The notes beneath the pieces are model-generated. The model saw only the letters and a list, made by a program, of their open reading frames with translations. It made no database searches and had not been told where the DNA came from. A stretch of DNA of 64,000 bases, from NCBI GenBank assembly GCA_040403095.1, contig JBBALI010000009.1:1-64000 (forward strand), read 5' to 3'. This DNA is from JAQVCM01 sp040403095 (GTDB taxonomy: Bacteria > Bacteroidota > Bacteroidia > Flavobacteriales_D > Crocinitomicaceae). This document shows positions 28,107-37,054 of the stretch, one piece after another. The stretch's first letter is position 1. Each line of letters starts with the position of its first letter. The translations under genes and the position numbers were made by a program.

Positions 28107-29135
28107 ATGAAAAAAGTATTCGCAATTTTCGCCTTCATTAGTGGATTTCAGGCAACAGCTCAAGACATTCATTTTTCTCAAACAGCAGAAACACCTTTAT
28201 TGATAAATCCAGGTGCGACAGGGGTATACAACGGTTGGGAGCGTGTTCAAATCAACCAAAGAAATCAATGGCTTGGTGCGAACACACAATTCAGCACTTC
28301 TTCTTTGGCTTGTGATGTCAATTTTTTTAAATCACAACGAAACGACAAAGCACATCTTGGCTTAGGAATGTTTTTTTACAATGATATTGGCGGTGATTCG
28401 AAATTTGGAACTCAATCGGGTGCACTTTCCTTAAGTGGAATTTTACCTGTTGGAGGTGGTCACACATTGTCTGCAGGTTTGCAAGCAGGATTTGCAAATC
28501 GTTCTGCAGATTTAAGTCGCGTTTTATTCGAAAGTCAAATCAATGGAAATGTATTTGATCCTTCAATTGCAAACGGAGAAAATGGAAATGTGAGCAGTTT
28601 CAAATATGCGGACATTTCTTCAGGCTTTTACTATCAATATGACTCAGAAGAATCAACATTCCGAAGAAATAATAAAATGAAATTTGAAATGGGTGGCGCA
28701 GTTTATCATGTCAATCAACCAACTTTCAAATATAGCGGAGTTGCTTTTGATCGGTTGTATTCTAAAATTGTATTTCATACCTCTTATTCTCAAGACATTC
28801 AAGGAACTGATTGGTCATTTGATGCAAGTGCAGTTCAATTCATTCAAGGACCACATTTTGAAACGATTTTAGGTGGAATGGGAAGATACAGGTTCAGTAC
28901 GGGGTCAAAAATCACTGGGTTTACTAGAGATGCTTATTTTGGATTTGGAATGTATATGCGAATCAAAGACGCAATTATCCCAAGAGTATCTGTTGATTGG
29001 AAAGGAATCAAATTTGGAATTTCATACGATTTCACAGTTTCTCAACTTAGAAGGGCATATAAAGGAGGCTCATTGGAATTTTCTCTTTCATATACCAACC
29101 TGCAATACGCACTTTTAAAAAGACGAAGAAGATAA
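28107..29135 (+). CDS. Type IX secretion system PorP/SprF-family outer-membrane protein
   Basis: This 342-residue barrel protein has a signal peptide (1-18) followed by the family start QDIHFSQTAETPLLINPGATGVYNG. The conserved DVNFFKSQRNDKAHLGLGMFFYNDIGG block and the C-terminal FSLSYTNL strand also fit. PorP/SprF proteins help secrete or anchor type B sorting-domain proteins at the outer membrane. It begins two bases after the stop of the type B CotH protein, the common cargo-partner arrangement. Identification is firm, and the partnership follows from position. Confidence 0.92.
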   Translation: MKKVFAIFAFISGFQATAQDIHFSQTAETPLLINPGATGVYNGWERVQINQRNQWLGANTQFSTSSLACDVNFFKSQRNDKAHLGLGMFFYNDIGGDSKFGTQSGALSLSGILPVGGGHTLSAGLQAGFANRSADLSRVLFESQINGNVFDPSIANGENGNVSSFKYADISSGFYYQYDSEESTFRRNNKMKFEMGGAVYHVNQPTFKYSGVAFDRLYSKIVFHTSYSQDIQGTDWSFDASAVQFIQGPHFETILGGMGRYRFSTGSKITGFTRDAYFGFGMYMRIKDAIIPRVSVDWKGIKFGISYDFTVSQLRRAYKGGSLEFSLSYTNLQYALLKRRRR

Positions 29136-29210
29136 TCTACTTTCGTTACCCAGCTTAGTTTTTGTAACAAAAACGCAAATTTCCATTATAGGTAGAAATT
29201 AAAACTATTT

Positions 29211-30242
29211 ATGATGCGAAAATTATTGCTACTTATTCTTTTATCCCCTTTCGTTATTGAAGCGCAAAAATCCATGCAACAGTTTTATGACTTAAATTCT
29301 TTGATTCACAATTATAACTTTTTCGACGAGTCCGTTACCACAACAACGTTGAGAAAACAACTTCAAATAAAATCTATCAAAACAACCGCAATACTTAAAA
29401 ATAGTAAGAAAAATTATTCTACAGATTTGACTTACAATAAAATGGGTAAAAACACTTCTTATGTTACCAAAAAGTGGTCGCAAGAAAAGCAATACCTAAA
29501 TGACACACTAGAAACCTACGTAGTAACCACAGGCAAAAAACAAAAAACAGAAGTCAAATCAACCTATGCTGATGGCTACTTAAGTTCTAGATCGATTTTC
29601 GACGAAGGTAAATTACGCTCAACATACACTTTAGCTTACAACCAAAACAAAAAAGTGACTAGTTCTAAACTAACAAGAAATAAGAAAATATATGAAATTC
29701 AAAATAGCTACAACGACGAAAACAAACTCATTAAAACAGTTTATCTCATTAACTATAAAATCAAAAAAGAATGGATTTATGAGTGTAAACCAGAAGGTCA
29801 ATTGGTGGCTTCAAAAACAGAAGAAATTTCCAGTTTTTGCACTTACAAAGAAGAATCTGCAGATGGCTCTTATGCCACATTTACGAGAACTTTGAAGGAA
29901 GGAAAACCTTATCTAAATAAGCAAGTTTTCAATAAAGATTCTGTTTTGGTATCGTCCAAGACCTTTTTGAATGATACGATTTTAGTTTGGGAGAAAACAA
30001 AGATAAACAATGTCGAAACTTTTATTAACTACAAGAAATCAGGTAAATTCACCTACAAACAGATAATAACTTACAATGACCTAGGCAATGTACTTTGTCG
30101 CGAATTTATCAATCGTAAAAAAGGTCCGTCATTTTCAAAAAGAGACTTCGAACTTAACCCGAATGGAACGACACAAAAGGAAATGGTCTATTATAAAGGA
30201 AAATTACAGAAAACCATCAAATACGAATATAGTTTTTACTAA
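29211..30242 (+). CDS. Secreted hypothetical protein with YD-like repeat character
   Basis: This 343-residue protein has a signal peptide (about 1-19, ending VIEAQ). The body is rich in Lys, Tyr and Asn with recurring pairs such as YADGYLSSRS, YNDENKLIKTVYL and YNDLGNVLCRE. These resemble the loose YD/MORN-type beta repeats seen in many Bacteroidota surface proteins. I do not recognise a named family and see no sorting domain. It follows the PorP gene by 75 bases on the same strand and ends before a clear terminator. The adjacent ATG at 29214 is an equally good start. Confidence 0.65.
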   Translation: MMRKLLLLILLSPFVIEAQKSMQQFYDLNSLIHNYNFFDESVTTTTLRKQLQIKSIKTTAILKNSKKNYSTDLTYNKMGKNTSYVTKKWSQEKQYLNDTLETYVVTTGKKQKTEVKSTYADGYLSSRSIFDEGKLRSTYTLAYNQNKKVTSSKLTRNKKIYEIQNSYNDENKLIKTVYLINYKIKKEWIYECKPEGQLVASKTEEISSFCTYKEESADGSYATFTRTLKEGKPYLNKQVFNKDSVLVSSKTFLNDTILVWEKTKINNVETFINYKKSGKFTYKQIITYNDLGNVLCREFINRKKGPSFSKRDFELNPNGTTQKEMVYYKGKLQKTIKYEYSFY

Positions 30243-30263
30243 AGTTATATCTTGAATTAAATA

Positions 30264-30292
30264 AAAAGAGCAGATTATTCATCTGCTCTTTT
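30264..30292. terminator. Bidirectional intrinsic terminator
   Basis: A 12-base inverted repeat (AAAAGAGCAGAT at 30264-30275 and ATCTGCTCTTTT at 30281-30292) with loop TATTC sits between convergent genes: the secreted hypothetical on plus and gldH on minus. Confidence 0.88.
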
Positions 30293-30296
30293 ACAA

Positions 30297-30761
30297 TTAT
30301 TTAGCTTCTTCAACTTTCAGTCCTATATCTAAAACCTCATCAAGTTTATTCATTGTCACACCTTGTTCGATCGTGAAATAGTAATTCCCTTTTTTAGGTA
30401 ATTTTCGTCTATTGAAATTCAAATTCGTTTCAACAACTGTTCCTGTTTTCACTCCCGCCCAAGTTCCATCTGGATTGGTTATTTTGATTTCAAATGGTTC
30501 TCTTGCGGTTTTTCCATCTGGTGTTTTAGTATTCAAATAAAACCAAACGTTATTGTACGCATAATCTGTTGTTACCCTGAAAGTAATTGTAAAATCATAC
30601 GCTTTAGTGGTGTCTTCGATGGCTATTTTAAAAGCGGGTTTCACTTTTTGTGACCATGAATTACCTTTAAAAGAATACGATTTTTCAAACATGGGCTGCT
30701 CTCCGCAACTTGCTAAAAGTAACGTCAAAAACAACCCTATTCCTGCATATTTACTCCACAT
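30297..30761 (-). CDS. gldH: Gliding motility lipoprotein GldH
   Basis: The 154-residue lipoprotein from the ATG at 30761 has the signal MWSKYAGIGLFLTLLLASC and then the GldH body (FEKSYSFKGNSW, NVWFYLNTKTPDG, YYFTIEQGVTMNKLDEVLDIGLKVE). GldH is needed for gliding in Flavobacterium johnsoniae and is widespread in Bacteroidota, including non-gliders. The start overlaps the ricT 3' end by 11 bases, and ricT-gldH is a conserved neighbourhood. A longer open frame upstream lies inside ricT and is not the start. Confidence 0.9.
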   Translation of the reverse strand: MWSKYAGIGLFLTLLLASCGEQPMFEKSYSFKGNSWSQKVKPAFKIAIEDTTKAYDFTITFRVTTDYAYNNVWFYLNTKTPDGKTAREPFEIKITNPDGTWAGVKTGTVVETNLNFNRRKLPKKGNYYFTIEQGVTMNKLDEVLDIGLKVEEAK

Positions 30762-32178
30762 TTCCAGTTGGTTTATTACTGTTACCGTCAGGATTTGGTT
30801 TTCTTGGCGGTCTGCGTTTTTTATTTTTCTTTGGTGCAGGACTTGTCCCATCAGCATTCAATTGAACTGGTTTTACCTGGTCATTTTGAACTTGATTCAC
30901 TTTCTGATTCGGATTCCCTCCTCCTTGATTTGGATTGGGTTTCTGATTTGGATTCCTGTTTGGATTCTGATTTGGATTTGGACGAGGAGGATTTACCTTC
31001 ACTGCTTGAATTCCATTTTCAGCATTCACTTGATTTGGATTAGGAACCTGTCCACCAGGACGATTTGGTTTCTTCTTTTTCTTCTTTTTGAAGTTACTAT
31101 CAAAACGATTCAATGAATCTTGCTCGTCTACATTTTCATAATCCGGCTCAGCAATTACTTCTTCTTTGTGAGAAAAATCTTTTAAATCCTGTGGCTTCAC
31201 TTTATTGATGTTCAATTCTCTAACTTCAGCAACTCGCTCAGGAGAAAGTGCAATTAGACCAGAACCGCCTTCATACATGTACCACATCAAACGTTTAAAA
31301 ACATCCGTTTTAACGTGAAAAGCAGCACCTTTTTCTGTGTATAATTTATTCTCAACTGCTGGAAATGATTTGATCGCATCCAGATACATGTCTAATTCGT
31401 AGTTCAAGCAACATTTCAACTTACCACATTGACCAGCCAATTTTTGAGGATTAAGTGACAGTTGTTGGTAACGCGCGGCAGAAGTAGATACTGAACGAAA
31501 ATCTGTCAACCAAGTTGAACAGCACAATTCACGTCCACAAGAACCAATTCCTCCCAAACGAGAAGCTTCTTGTCGAGAACCAATTTGCCTCATTTCAACC
31601 CTGATTTTGAAATTATCAGCCATGTCTTTGATTAACTGACGAAAATCTACACGATCATCGGAAGTATAATAAAAAGTCGCTTTTGTCAAATCACCTTGGT
31701 ATTCTACATCTGAAATTTTCATATTCAGATTTAGATTTACAGCCAAAGTACGTGACTGATACATTACCTCTTTTTCGAGTTCTCTAGAACGCGTCCATTT
31801 TTCGATATCATCTTGATTGGCAATTCGAAATATCTTCTTCGCCTCCATCGGCTTGAAGTTTGGCGTCTTCTTTTTAACTTGTATTCTGGCGAGTTCTCCA
31901 ACTACAGAAACCACTCCTATATCGTGGCCTGGACTTGCTTCAACGACAATAACATCTCCAACTTGTAACGTAAGATCTTTATTGTTTCGGTAAAAAGCTT
32001 TTCTACTGTTTTTGAAGCGAACTTCAACTATGTCGTACGGTGCTTGACCATTTGGTAACTGCATGTTTCCCAACCAATCAAATACACCTAATTTATTACA
32101 TCCACCAGAACTACAGGTTCCATTATTTTGACAGCCTTTAGGAGTTCCACCTCCCGAGCTACAACTGGTACATCCCAT
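30751..32178 (-). CDS. ricT: RicT/YaaT-like PSP1-domain iron-sulfur protein
   Basis: This 475-residue protein has a Cys/Gly-rich N-terminus (MGCTSCSSGGG then CSSGGC), a PSP1 domain with VEASPGHDIGVVS (about residue 80), and the conserved cysteine blocks GRELCCSTWL and GQCGKLKCCLNYE (about 215-260) that bind Fe-S clusters in Bacillus RicT. In Bacillus the Ric complex affects RNA processing. The role in Bacteroidota is not settled. The last 100 residues are a low-complexity Pro/Asn/Gln/Lys tail with repeated NPNQ units. It is upstream of and overlapping gldH. Confidence 0.9.
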   Translation of the reverse strand: MGCTSCSSGGGTPKGCQNNGTCSSGGCNKLGVFDWLGNMQLPNGQAPYDIVEVRFKNSRKAFYRNNKDLTLQVGDVIVVEASPGHDIGVVSVVGELARIQVKKKTPNFKPMEAKKIFRIANQDDIEKWTRSRELEKEVMYQSRTLAVNLNLNMKISDVEYQGDLTKATFYYTSDDRVDFRQLIKDMADNFKIRVEMRQIGSRQEASRLGGIGSCGRELCCSTWLTDFRSVSTSAARYQQLSLNPQKLAGQCGKLKCCLNYELDMYLDAIKSFPAVENKLYTEKGAAFHVKTDVFKRLMWYMYEGGSGLIALSPERVAEVRELNINKVKPQDLKDFSHKEEVIAEPDYENVDEQDSLNRFDSNFKKKKKKKPNRPGGQVPNPNQVNAENGIQAVKVNPPRPNPNQNPNRNPNQKPNPNQGGGNPNQKVNQVQNDQVKPVQLNADGTSPAPKKNKKRRPPRKPNPDGNSNKPTGNVE

Positions 32179-32261
32179 CTTTCCTTATTTTGGTATAAAA
32201 ATACTATTTTTTTAGGAATGCTAGTAGAATAGATTTAAAACAAAAGCATGTGCAAAAAAAA

Positions 32262-32285
32262 ACGGCAGGTATAAATGCCTGCCGT
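32262..32285 (-). terminator. Intrinsic terminator of the blaI-type gene
   Basis: An eight-base GC-rich inverted repeat (ACGGCAGG at 32262-32269 and CCTGCCGT at 32278-32285) is followed on the minus strand by an eight-base U-run. It lies 14 bases after the regulator stop. Confidence 0.88.
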
Positions 32286-32299
32286 CGTAATTTGGAAAG

Positions 32300-32623
32300 C
32301 TATAATAATTCACTCAATAAGCCTTTGCTATTGAAGTGTGAAACAACTGCTTTTCTGTCGCTATCAAAATAATTTTTCAATAAATTTTCACACAAAAAAT
32401 CTCGGTATTGTTCCCTCGTTACTTTAGGTAAATAAATAAATCCTCTACCAACCGTTTTATGTTTTATAAACTTTTTTCTTTCTAAAATTCTTACAATCGT
32501 TGAAGTAGTATTGTATGCTGGTTTTGGATCATCATACAGGGCAACGATTTCTTTAACAGTAGTTTTCTCTAATTTCCATAGACGAAGCATCACTTGCTCC
32601 TCAGCGGGTGTTAATCTGTCCAT
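32300..32623 (-). CDS. BlaI/MecI/CopY-family transcriptional regulator
   Basis: This 107-residue winged-helix repressor starts MDRLTPAEEQVMLRLWKLEKTTVKEIV, the characteristic BlaI N-terminus. The recognition region TTSTIVRILERKKFI and the dimerisation tail follow. The ATG at 32623 matches family starts better than an in-frame TTG at 32644. BlaI proteins usually pair with a BlaR-type membrane protease (M56). None is adjacent here, since the gene upstream encodes a papain-like peptidase. The target is unknown, and it may regulate itself. Confidence 0.88.
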   Translation of the reverse strand: MDRLTPAEEQVMLRLWKLEKTTVKEIVALYDDPKPAYNTTSTIVRILERKKFIKHKTVGRGFIYLPKVTREQYRDFLCENLLKNYFDSDRKAVVSHFNSKGLLSELL

Positions 32624-32714
32624 CAGTATAATATTTGCTGACAAATTTAACTAAAATAGAATAATCTGCTGATTTTCAGAAATAAGTTTTAAACAATTAT
32701 TCTTGAAAACTTGA

Positions 32715-33920
32715 TTACAACTGAACCTTAGCACGAATATCTTTTGGAATTCCATCTTTGTGCAAATAAATATTAATCGTTTTTAAATTAAAATAATTTT
32801 CTGAAACATACAAATAACCCGCTGGATAATTGCTTGTTCCCCAAGAGTTTTTAACTAAGAAATAACGCGTTCCAGTTTGGTCTTTATACAACCCTGTAAT
32901 GTGCATCCCGTGATCGTCAGTGGTTGTTTTGTTATCATACCCTTCTTGACGAAGTGCTGGCGTAACTTTCACTTCTTTCACTGGTGTTAAAAATGCATTT
33001 GAAGATTTTGCAGCTCCAGGATCTGAGAAATTTTTGTTGTCTCTTCCTCTCACCTCAATCGTTGAAGGATCTTCTGGCACTATCGCAATTCCTTCTCTGA
33101 AGCTGAATCCCTTTTCAGAAACATCTGCACCCCAAGCAATGGTGTATCCATTTTTTAAAGCATATTCGGCGATGGTCATCAAATCTGCTAATCCAACGTT
33201 GTAGCTTTTTCCATTTCCCCAATTGTCAGGAATTGCCAATTGACATTCGCTGTATGCATCGTGGTTGGTAAATGAAGTGATTGAAACATAGTCATTCATA
33301 TTTAGATTCAAAGAAGCTGCGTAAGATTTTGGCGTATATTTTTTACCATTGAAATCAAACTCTTGAATGTCTTTACCTAAATATGCATCTAAAATTCCAC
33401 CCAAAGCAGCTCTCCATGATGGTGAAAGTGCTTTTCCATCTAATTGTTGAACATGCTTCAAAACACCTTCCATTGCACCGTTCAAAACGGTGTACATTTC
33501 ACTGTGATCGTATGTTTCAGTTCCAGGATTGTAACCTTTGTAAACATCTGCAGGAACAATTCCATAATTTTTAATCACAAAAGGAATGTCATGAAAAGCA
33601 CCTCCTTCAGAAAAATTCGATTTTCCATCCATGCGAATGAATTTGTCTGCTTTGGCTTCATAAGCTTTTCTAGCAACAAACATTTCTGATAAAGGAGCAG
33701 GATTTTTTGTTCCTTTTCTAATCATTTCTGATTCAAAAAATGACAATGCTGAAAAGCTCCAACAAGTTCCAGTATAACCTTGACTTTGAACAGGAGTGGC
33801 ATCAAGATGAACTTGTTTCGTAAATTCGTAAGTACTATTTTCAGAATTTTTGGTTTTATCTTGTGCAATTGTTGCAAAAGAAACTAAGACAAATCCAATA
33901 GGTAAAATCCATTTTCTCAT
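32715..33920 (-). CDS. Secreted C1 (papain/bleomycin hydrolase-like) cysteine peptidase
   Basis: The 401-residue protein from the ATG at 33920 has a signal peptide (MRKWILPIGFVLVSFATIAQ) and a C1 peptidase domain. The oxyanion Gln and catalytic Cys lie in QSQGYTGTCWSFSAL (about residue 53), the catalytic His in DDHGMHITG (about 345), and the Asn in VKNSWG (about 365). The overall layout resembles bleomycin hydrolase/aminopeptidase C, but with an export signal. It likely acts in the periplasm or outside the cell. No sorting domain is present. It is a single gene, 91 bases upstream of blaI on the same strand. Confidence 0.88.
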   Translation of the reverse strand: MRKWILPIGFVLVSFATIAQDKTKNSENSTYEFTKQVHLDATPVQSQGYTGTCWSFSALSFFESEMIRKGTKNPAPLSEMFVARKAYEAKADKFIRMDGKSNFSEGGAFHDIPFVIKNYGIVPADVYKGYNPGTETYDHSEMYTVLNGAMEGVLKHVQQLDGKALSPSWRAALGGILDAYLGKDIQEFDFNGKKYTPKSYAASLNLNMNDYVSITSFTNHDAYSECQLAIPDNWGNGKSYNVGLADLMTIAEYALKNGYTIAWGADVSEKGFSFREGIAIVPEDPSTIEVRGRDNKNFSDPGAAKSSNAFLTPVKEVKVTPALRQEGYDNKTTTDDHGMHITGLYKDQTGTRYFLVKNSWGTSNYPAGYLYVSENYFNLKTINIYLHKDGIPKDIRAKVQL

Positions 33921-34071
33921 AAGCTGTTTTTTTGATAATAGTTCTGATTTTTTCAGAAAAATTAATTGTTTTGTTTTTGTAAAGATATACAAAACACGAC
34001 AAAATGGAAAACAAGAAAATGATTAAAAGTAAATTAGAATGTTTAAAGGTTTGAAAAGGATTTCAATGAGA

Positions 34072-35283
34072 TTATTTTTTCAAAATCCAGCTTCCTTGTA
34101 TGTCTAAGGCTTCCACTTTGCTTTGAATTGATTTTAAATCGGCTGCGTCGGTCGATTTTCCAGCACTTACGCGTTGCAAACCGTTTTTTGAATCAACAAT
34201 TTGAGCATCAAAACCTTTTGATTTTAGATAAGAAACAAAATTTTGGGCATTTGAAACACTTCCAAAACAATTAGTTATCAAGTAATAAGCTGACTCAGTA
34301 CTGACCACTTTTGTGCTTTCAATCGGAGTTTCAACACTTGCAGCTTCAACTTGCTGAGGAGCTGCTTCTGGAATTACCTCTTTTGGCGAACTTTCAATTT
34401 TAATTGGAATAAATAATTTCTCACTGAAAGGATAAGACCAAACTTGCACATTCGCATCCAATTTTTGAATTTCATCTTCCACTGAAATGAAAGTTGGATT
34501 CTTTTGGTTCAATTTGATTGGTAAATCTTTCTGTTCATACTTTCCTTTGGAGGCATGATGAAAAGGATTAAAATCTTGCACAGCAAAAATTCCAGATTCC
34601 AAGACATTGGTTTTCATCGGAATCCAATAAGAATAAAATGCAACTGGCATCAAAATGGCTACCGCTGCATATCTCCATAATTTGGTTGTGCTGGATTTAG
34701 ATGATGCAATTGAGATAATCGGAGTTTCAACTTCTGCTACTTTCACATTTTCAATACCTTCAGGTATCAATGTGATAATAGGCGTTTCTTTTATTTTTTG
34801 TTCTGCAATTGGCTCAATAACAATTTGCGGGTTGATTGAAACTGGTTGATTAACCAATTGAATATCCTCTTCACTTACAAAGTGTACTTTCCCTAGACCA
34901 AACGAATGCAGTAACAAATTAAAATATCGATCTTGTTCAAAGCCGATATTCTTTTCTTGATCGAGAAATAGGAAACCAACTTTATCGATTACCACTCTTT
35001 CTCCTTCATTCAAAGCTTGACTCCACTTTTCAACCAAGGTTTGTACTTCTTTTGCCGCTTGATCGAAAGCAATATCCATTTCTTTGGCAAAAGATGCTAC
35101 TAGTAAACCATCGTTGTTTATCAATTGTCTGTTAAACAGCAATGATTTTTTGGGAGGCAACATGATCCCGTTGACCTTATCAATTGTAGCAGCAGTTTGC
35201 TTTGCAACGAAACCTCCAAACGAAGGAACGACCACGCAATTATGGCGCAACAACAAATCTCCTATTAATTTTTCAATTGACAT
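34072..35283 (-). CDS. HU-CCDC81 and SPOR domain-containing membrane protein
   Basis: This 403-residue protein has N-terminal bacterial HU-CCDC81 domains (residues 1-130: LLLRHNCVVVPSFGGFVAKQ, NNDGLLVASFAKEMDI). A single transmembrane helix near residue 210 (YAAVAILMPVAFYSYW) and a C-terminal SPOR domain (about 325-400: YYLITNCFGSVSNAQNFVSYLKSKG) follow. The layout predicts a cytoplasmic DNA-binding-like domain joined across the membrane to a domain that binds denuded peptidoglycan at division sites. This is a common Bacteroidota family of uncertain role. Complete and unremarkable here. Confidence 0.9.
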   Translation of the reverse strand: MSIEKLIGDLLLRHNCVVVPSFGGFVAKQTAATIDKVNGIMLPPKKSLLFNRQLINNDGLLVASFAKEMDIAFDQAAKEVQTLVEKWSQALNEGERVVIDKVGFLFLDQEKNIGFEQDRYFNLLLHSFGLGKVHFVSEEDIQLVNQPVSINPQIVIEPIAEQKIKETPIITLIPEGIENVKVAEVETPIISIASSKSSTTKLWRYAAVAILMPVAFYSYWIPMKTNVLESGIFAVQDFNPFHHASKGKYEQKDLPIKLNQKNPTFISVEDEIQKLDANVQVWSYPFSEKLFIPIKIESSPKEVIPEAAPQQVEAASVETPIESTKVVSTESAYYLITNCFGSVSNAQNFVSYLKSKGFDAQIVDSKNGLQRVSAGKSTDAADLKSIQSKVEALDIQGSWILKK

Positions 35284-35370
35284 AATTACAAAAATACGAA
35301 TTTTATTTAGAACTCAAGGAGTACGAATTAAGCGATGGAAAGTTTCAAGATTGAAATTATAGACCATAAA

Positions 35371-35395
35371 AAAAGGCCTTCCAAGAAGACCTTTT
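35371..35395 (-). terminator. Intrinsic terminator of the downstream T9SS cargo gene
   Basis: An 11-base imperfect inverted repeat (AAAAGGCCTTC and GAAGACCTTTT, one C-A mismatch) with a three-base loop is followed on the minus strand by a U-run. It lies 21 bases after the stop at 35416. Confidence 0.75.
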
Positions 35396-35415
35396 ACTAT
35401 TTTAATAAACTTAAA

Positions 35416-36156
35416 TCAGTGTCTAACAACAATTCTTCTTGTTTGTAGTAACGCTCCGTTAGAATAAACAGTTAATATGTAAACACCATTTCTGAAATCG
35501 CGAACATCAATTTTCTTTGTTGTTGTAATTTTGTCTTCCATTACAACATTACCAAGTACATCAACTAATTTTACTGTATTTTCTGAAGAACCTTGCACAG
35601 ATAAAGTTAAAATATCATCTGCAGGATTTGGATAAGCCGTAAACGTTACTGATGGTTTAACATCTTTAATTGAAGCAAGGTTTGCAAGTTTCAAATCTAC
35701 TGAGTCTAATTTATTCCCATTTAAATCTTCAATGTAATAGCGATTATAAACCATGCCTGTAGAACCATGTGGGTCAATGTGAACTTCGATGTTTGCTTTG
35801 TTAGCATCATCAATGATATAACTGTTTGGCGACAACCAATTTGCATTTCCAGCAGCGATGTCAAAACAATTACCGACTGCGTTTGGGTCTGGAACCGGAC
35901 CAGTACAAACTTGTTCAGTAACAGCTGCTGGTGGTGTAGTTAAAGAAACGCGTCTGATTTTAACCTCTATCGGGTTTCCAGTTAAGTTTTTACCAAAAAA
36001 GAAACCTTCATAAGTAGCATTTCCAATTTGAACTTGAACTGAAGTTCCAGAAATATCAGTTGTGGAGGAAGCACCTTCATAAATTGCATAATTTTGAGCA
36101 CTGGCAGTAAATCCCAATGTCAAACATGTAGCTATAGAGAGTATTAATTTATTCAT
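35416..36156 (-). CDS. Secreted protein with T9SS type A sorting domain
   Basis: This 246-residue protein has a signal peptide (MNKLILSIATCLTLGFTASAQ), an unassigned beta-rich body of about 150 residues, and a C-terminal type A sorting domain. That domain starts at FTAYPNPADDILTL near residue 175 and ends GALLQTRRIVVRH. The body has a Cys pair (VCTGPVPDP and GNCFDI) that could form a disulfide. I do not recognise a functional domain. It is a single gene with its own terminator. Confidence 0.8.
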   Translation of the reverse strand: MNKLILSIATCLTLGFTASAQNYAIYEGASSTTDISGTSVQVQIGNATYEGFFFGKNLTGNPIEVKIRRVSLTTPPAAVTEQVCTGPVPDPNAVGNCFDIAAGNANWLSPNSYIIDDANKANIEVHIDPHGSTGMVYNRYYIEDLNGNKLDSVDLKLANLASIKDVKPSVTFTAYPNPADDILTLSVQGSSENTVKLVDVLGNVVMEDKITTTKKIDVRDFRNGVYILTVYSNGALLQTRRIVVRH

Positions 36157-36503
36157 ATCTTAAGTATTGCAGTTTGTGATTTAAACTCTTTCGAACAAAT
36201 ATAAAGAAAAAATAATGCCATTTTACATTTTTTTCAAAACAAAATATTTCAAGAATACAATTTAAACGCTTGAAAAACGTGTTAAAAATCAAACAATAAG
36301 TTGCTGATTGTCGTTTAAAATGTACTTCAAAGCTACTAAACAGTCAAAAATCAATTTAAAAAAACGAAACTTTTTCATCTTATTTTTAAATAGGAATACA
36401 ACAATGTGTTTAAAAACTATTGGTTCAAGGCTTGAAAAATATACTACCTTTGAATTATGGCAATGTTTTTGAAAACAAGCTATAAAATTTTAAACTATTA
36501 AAC
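36157..36503. other. Intergenic region between the T9SS cargo gene and tlpA
   Basis: This 347-base AT-rich gap lies between divergent genes. Apart from the tlpA promoter at 36420-36452, I see no gene, hairpin or repeat in it. Confidence 0.5.
36420..36452 (+). promoter_or_regulatory. Predicted Bacteroidota-type promoter for tlpA
   Basis: TTG at 36420-36422 and TACCTTTG at 36445-36452 (exact TAnnTTTG) are separated by 22 bases, within the known range for these promoters. The predicted leader is about 45 bases. Confidence 0.6.
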
Positions 36504-37013
36504 ATGAAACGCATTTTATTTATCTTCTCTGTTGTTGCTATTTGCACTGCTTCTTTTGCTCAAGACCATGAAACTGGTAAAAAATTACCTGCTGTTCAAT
36601 TAAAAGACATGGAGGGAAAGGCTGTTAATACAGGTGATCTAGGTTTGAAAGGTCCTGTAGTAATTAGTTTTTGGGCAACTTGGTGTGCTCCTTGCAAAAG
36701 AGAGTTAAACACAATTCATGAATTATACACAGATTGGCAGGCAGAAACTGGAGTTACCTTAATTGCTGTATCTATTGATGATGAAAAAACAAAAAATCAA
36801 GTCCCTGTTTATGTAAATGGTAAAAGTTGGGAATACGTTGTTTTAATGGATCCCAATGGAGATTTTAAAAGAGCAATGGGTGTAAACAATGTTCCTCACA
36901 CATTTTTGATTGATACCGAGGGTAATATTGTCTATTCGCACAATAATTATGCGCCTGGTGATGAAGATAAATTGTACCAAGAGATTCTTTCTTTGAAGGA
37001 AAAAAGTAAATAA
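36504..37013 (+). CDS. TlpA-like exported thioredoxin-fold protein
   Basis: This 169-residue protein has a signal peptide (MKRILFIFSVVAICTASFAQ) and a TlpA/AhpC-TSA-type thioredoxin domain with the redox motif WATWCAPCKREL near residue 55. The cis-Pro loop NNVPHTFLID lies near residue 130. It should act as a periplasmic thiol-disulfide reductant or maintenance factor. It heads a plus-strand cluster with a DUF6029 protein and an Omp28-like protein, which also has a thioredoxin-like CxxC. Confidence 0.9.
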   Translation: MKRILFIFSVVAICTASFAQDHETGKKLPAVQLKDMEGKAVNTGDLGLKGPVVISFWATWCAPCKRELNTIHELYTDWQAETGVTLIAVSIDDEKTKNQVPVYVNGKSWEYVVLMDPNGDFKRAMGVNNVPHTFLIDTEGNIVYSHNNYAPGDEDKLYQEILSLKEKSK

Positions 37014-37021
37014 TTCCATTA

Positions 37022-37045
37022 CGTCAATTGTTTTTTGACGCTTTT
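37022..37045 (+). terminator. Short hairpin with U-run between tlpA and the DUF6029 gene
   Basis: CGTCAA at 37022-37027 and TTGACG at 37035-37040 form a six-base stem followed by CTTTTT. It sits eight bases after the tlpA stop and could act as a weak terminator or attenuator within the cluster. Confidence 0.45.
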
Positions 37046-37054
37046 TATGAAACT

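Noticed and set aside
30607..31116. 169-codon plus-strand open frame opposite ricT and gldH
   Set aside because: It is antisense to the low-complexity NPNQ-type tail of RicT. The repetitive codons keep the other strand open, and the protein is a W/L/I/S-rich repeat.
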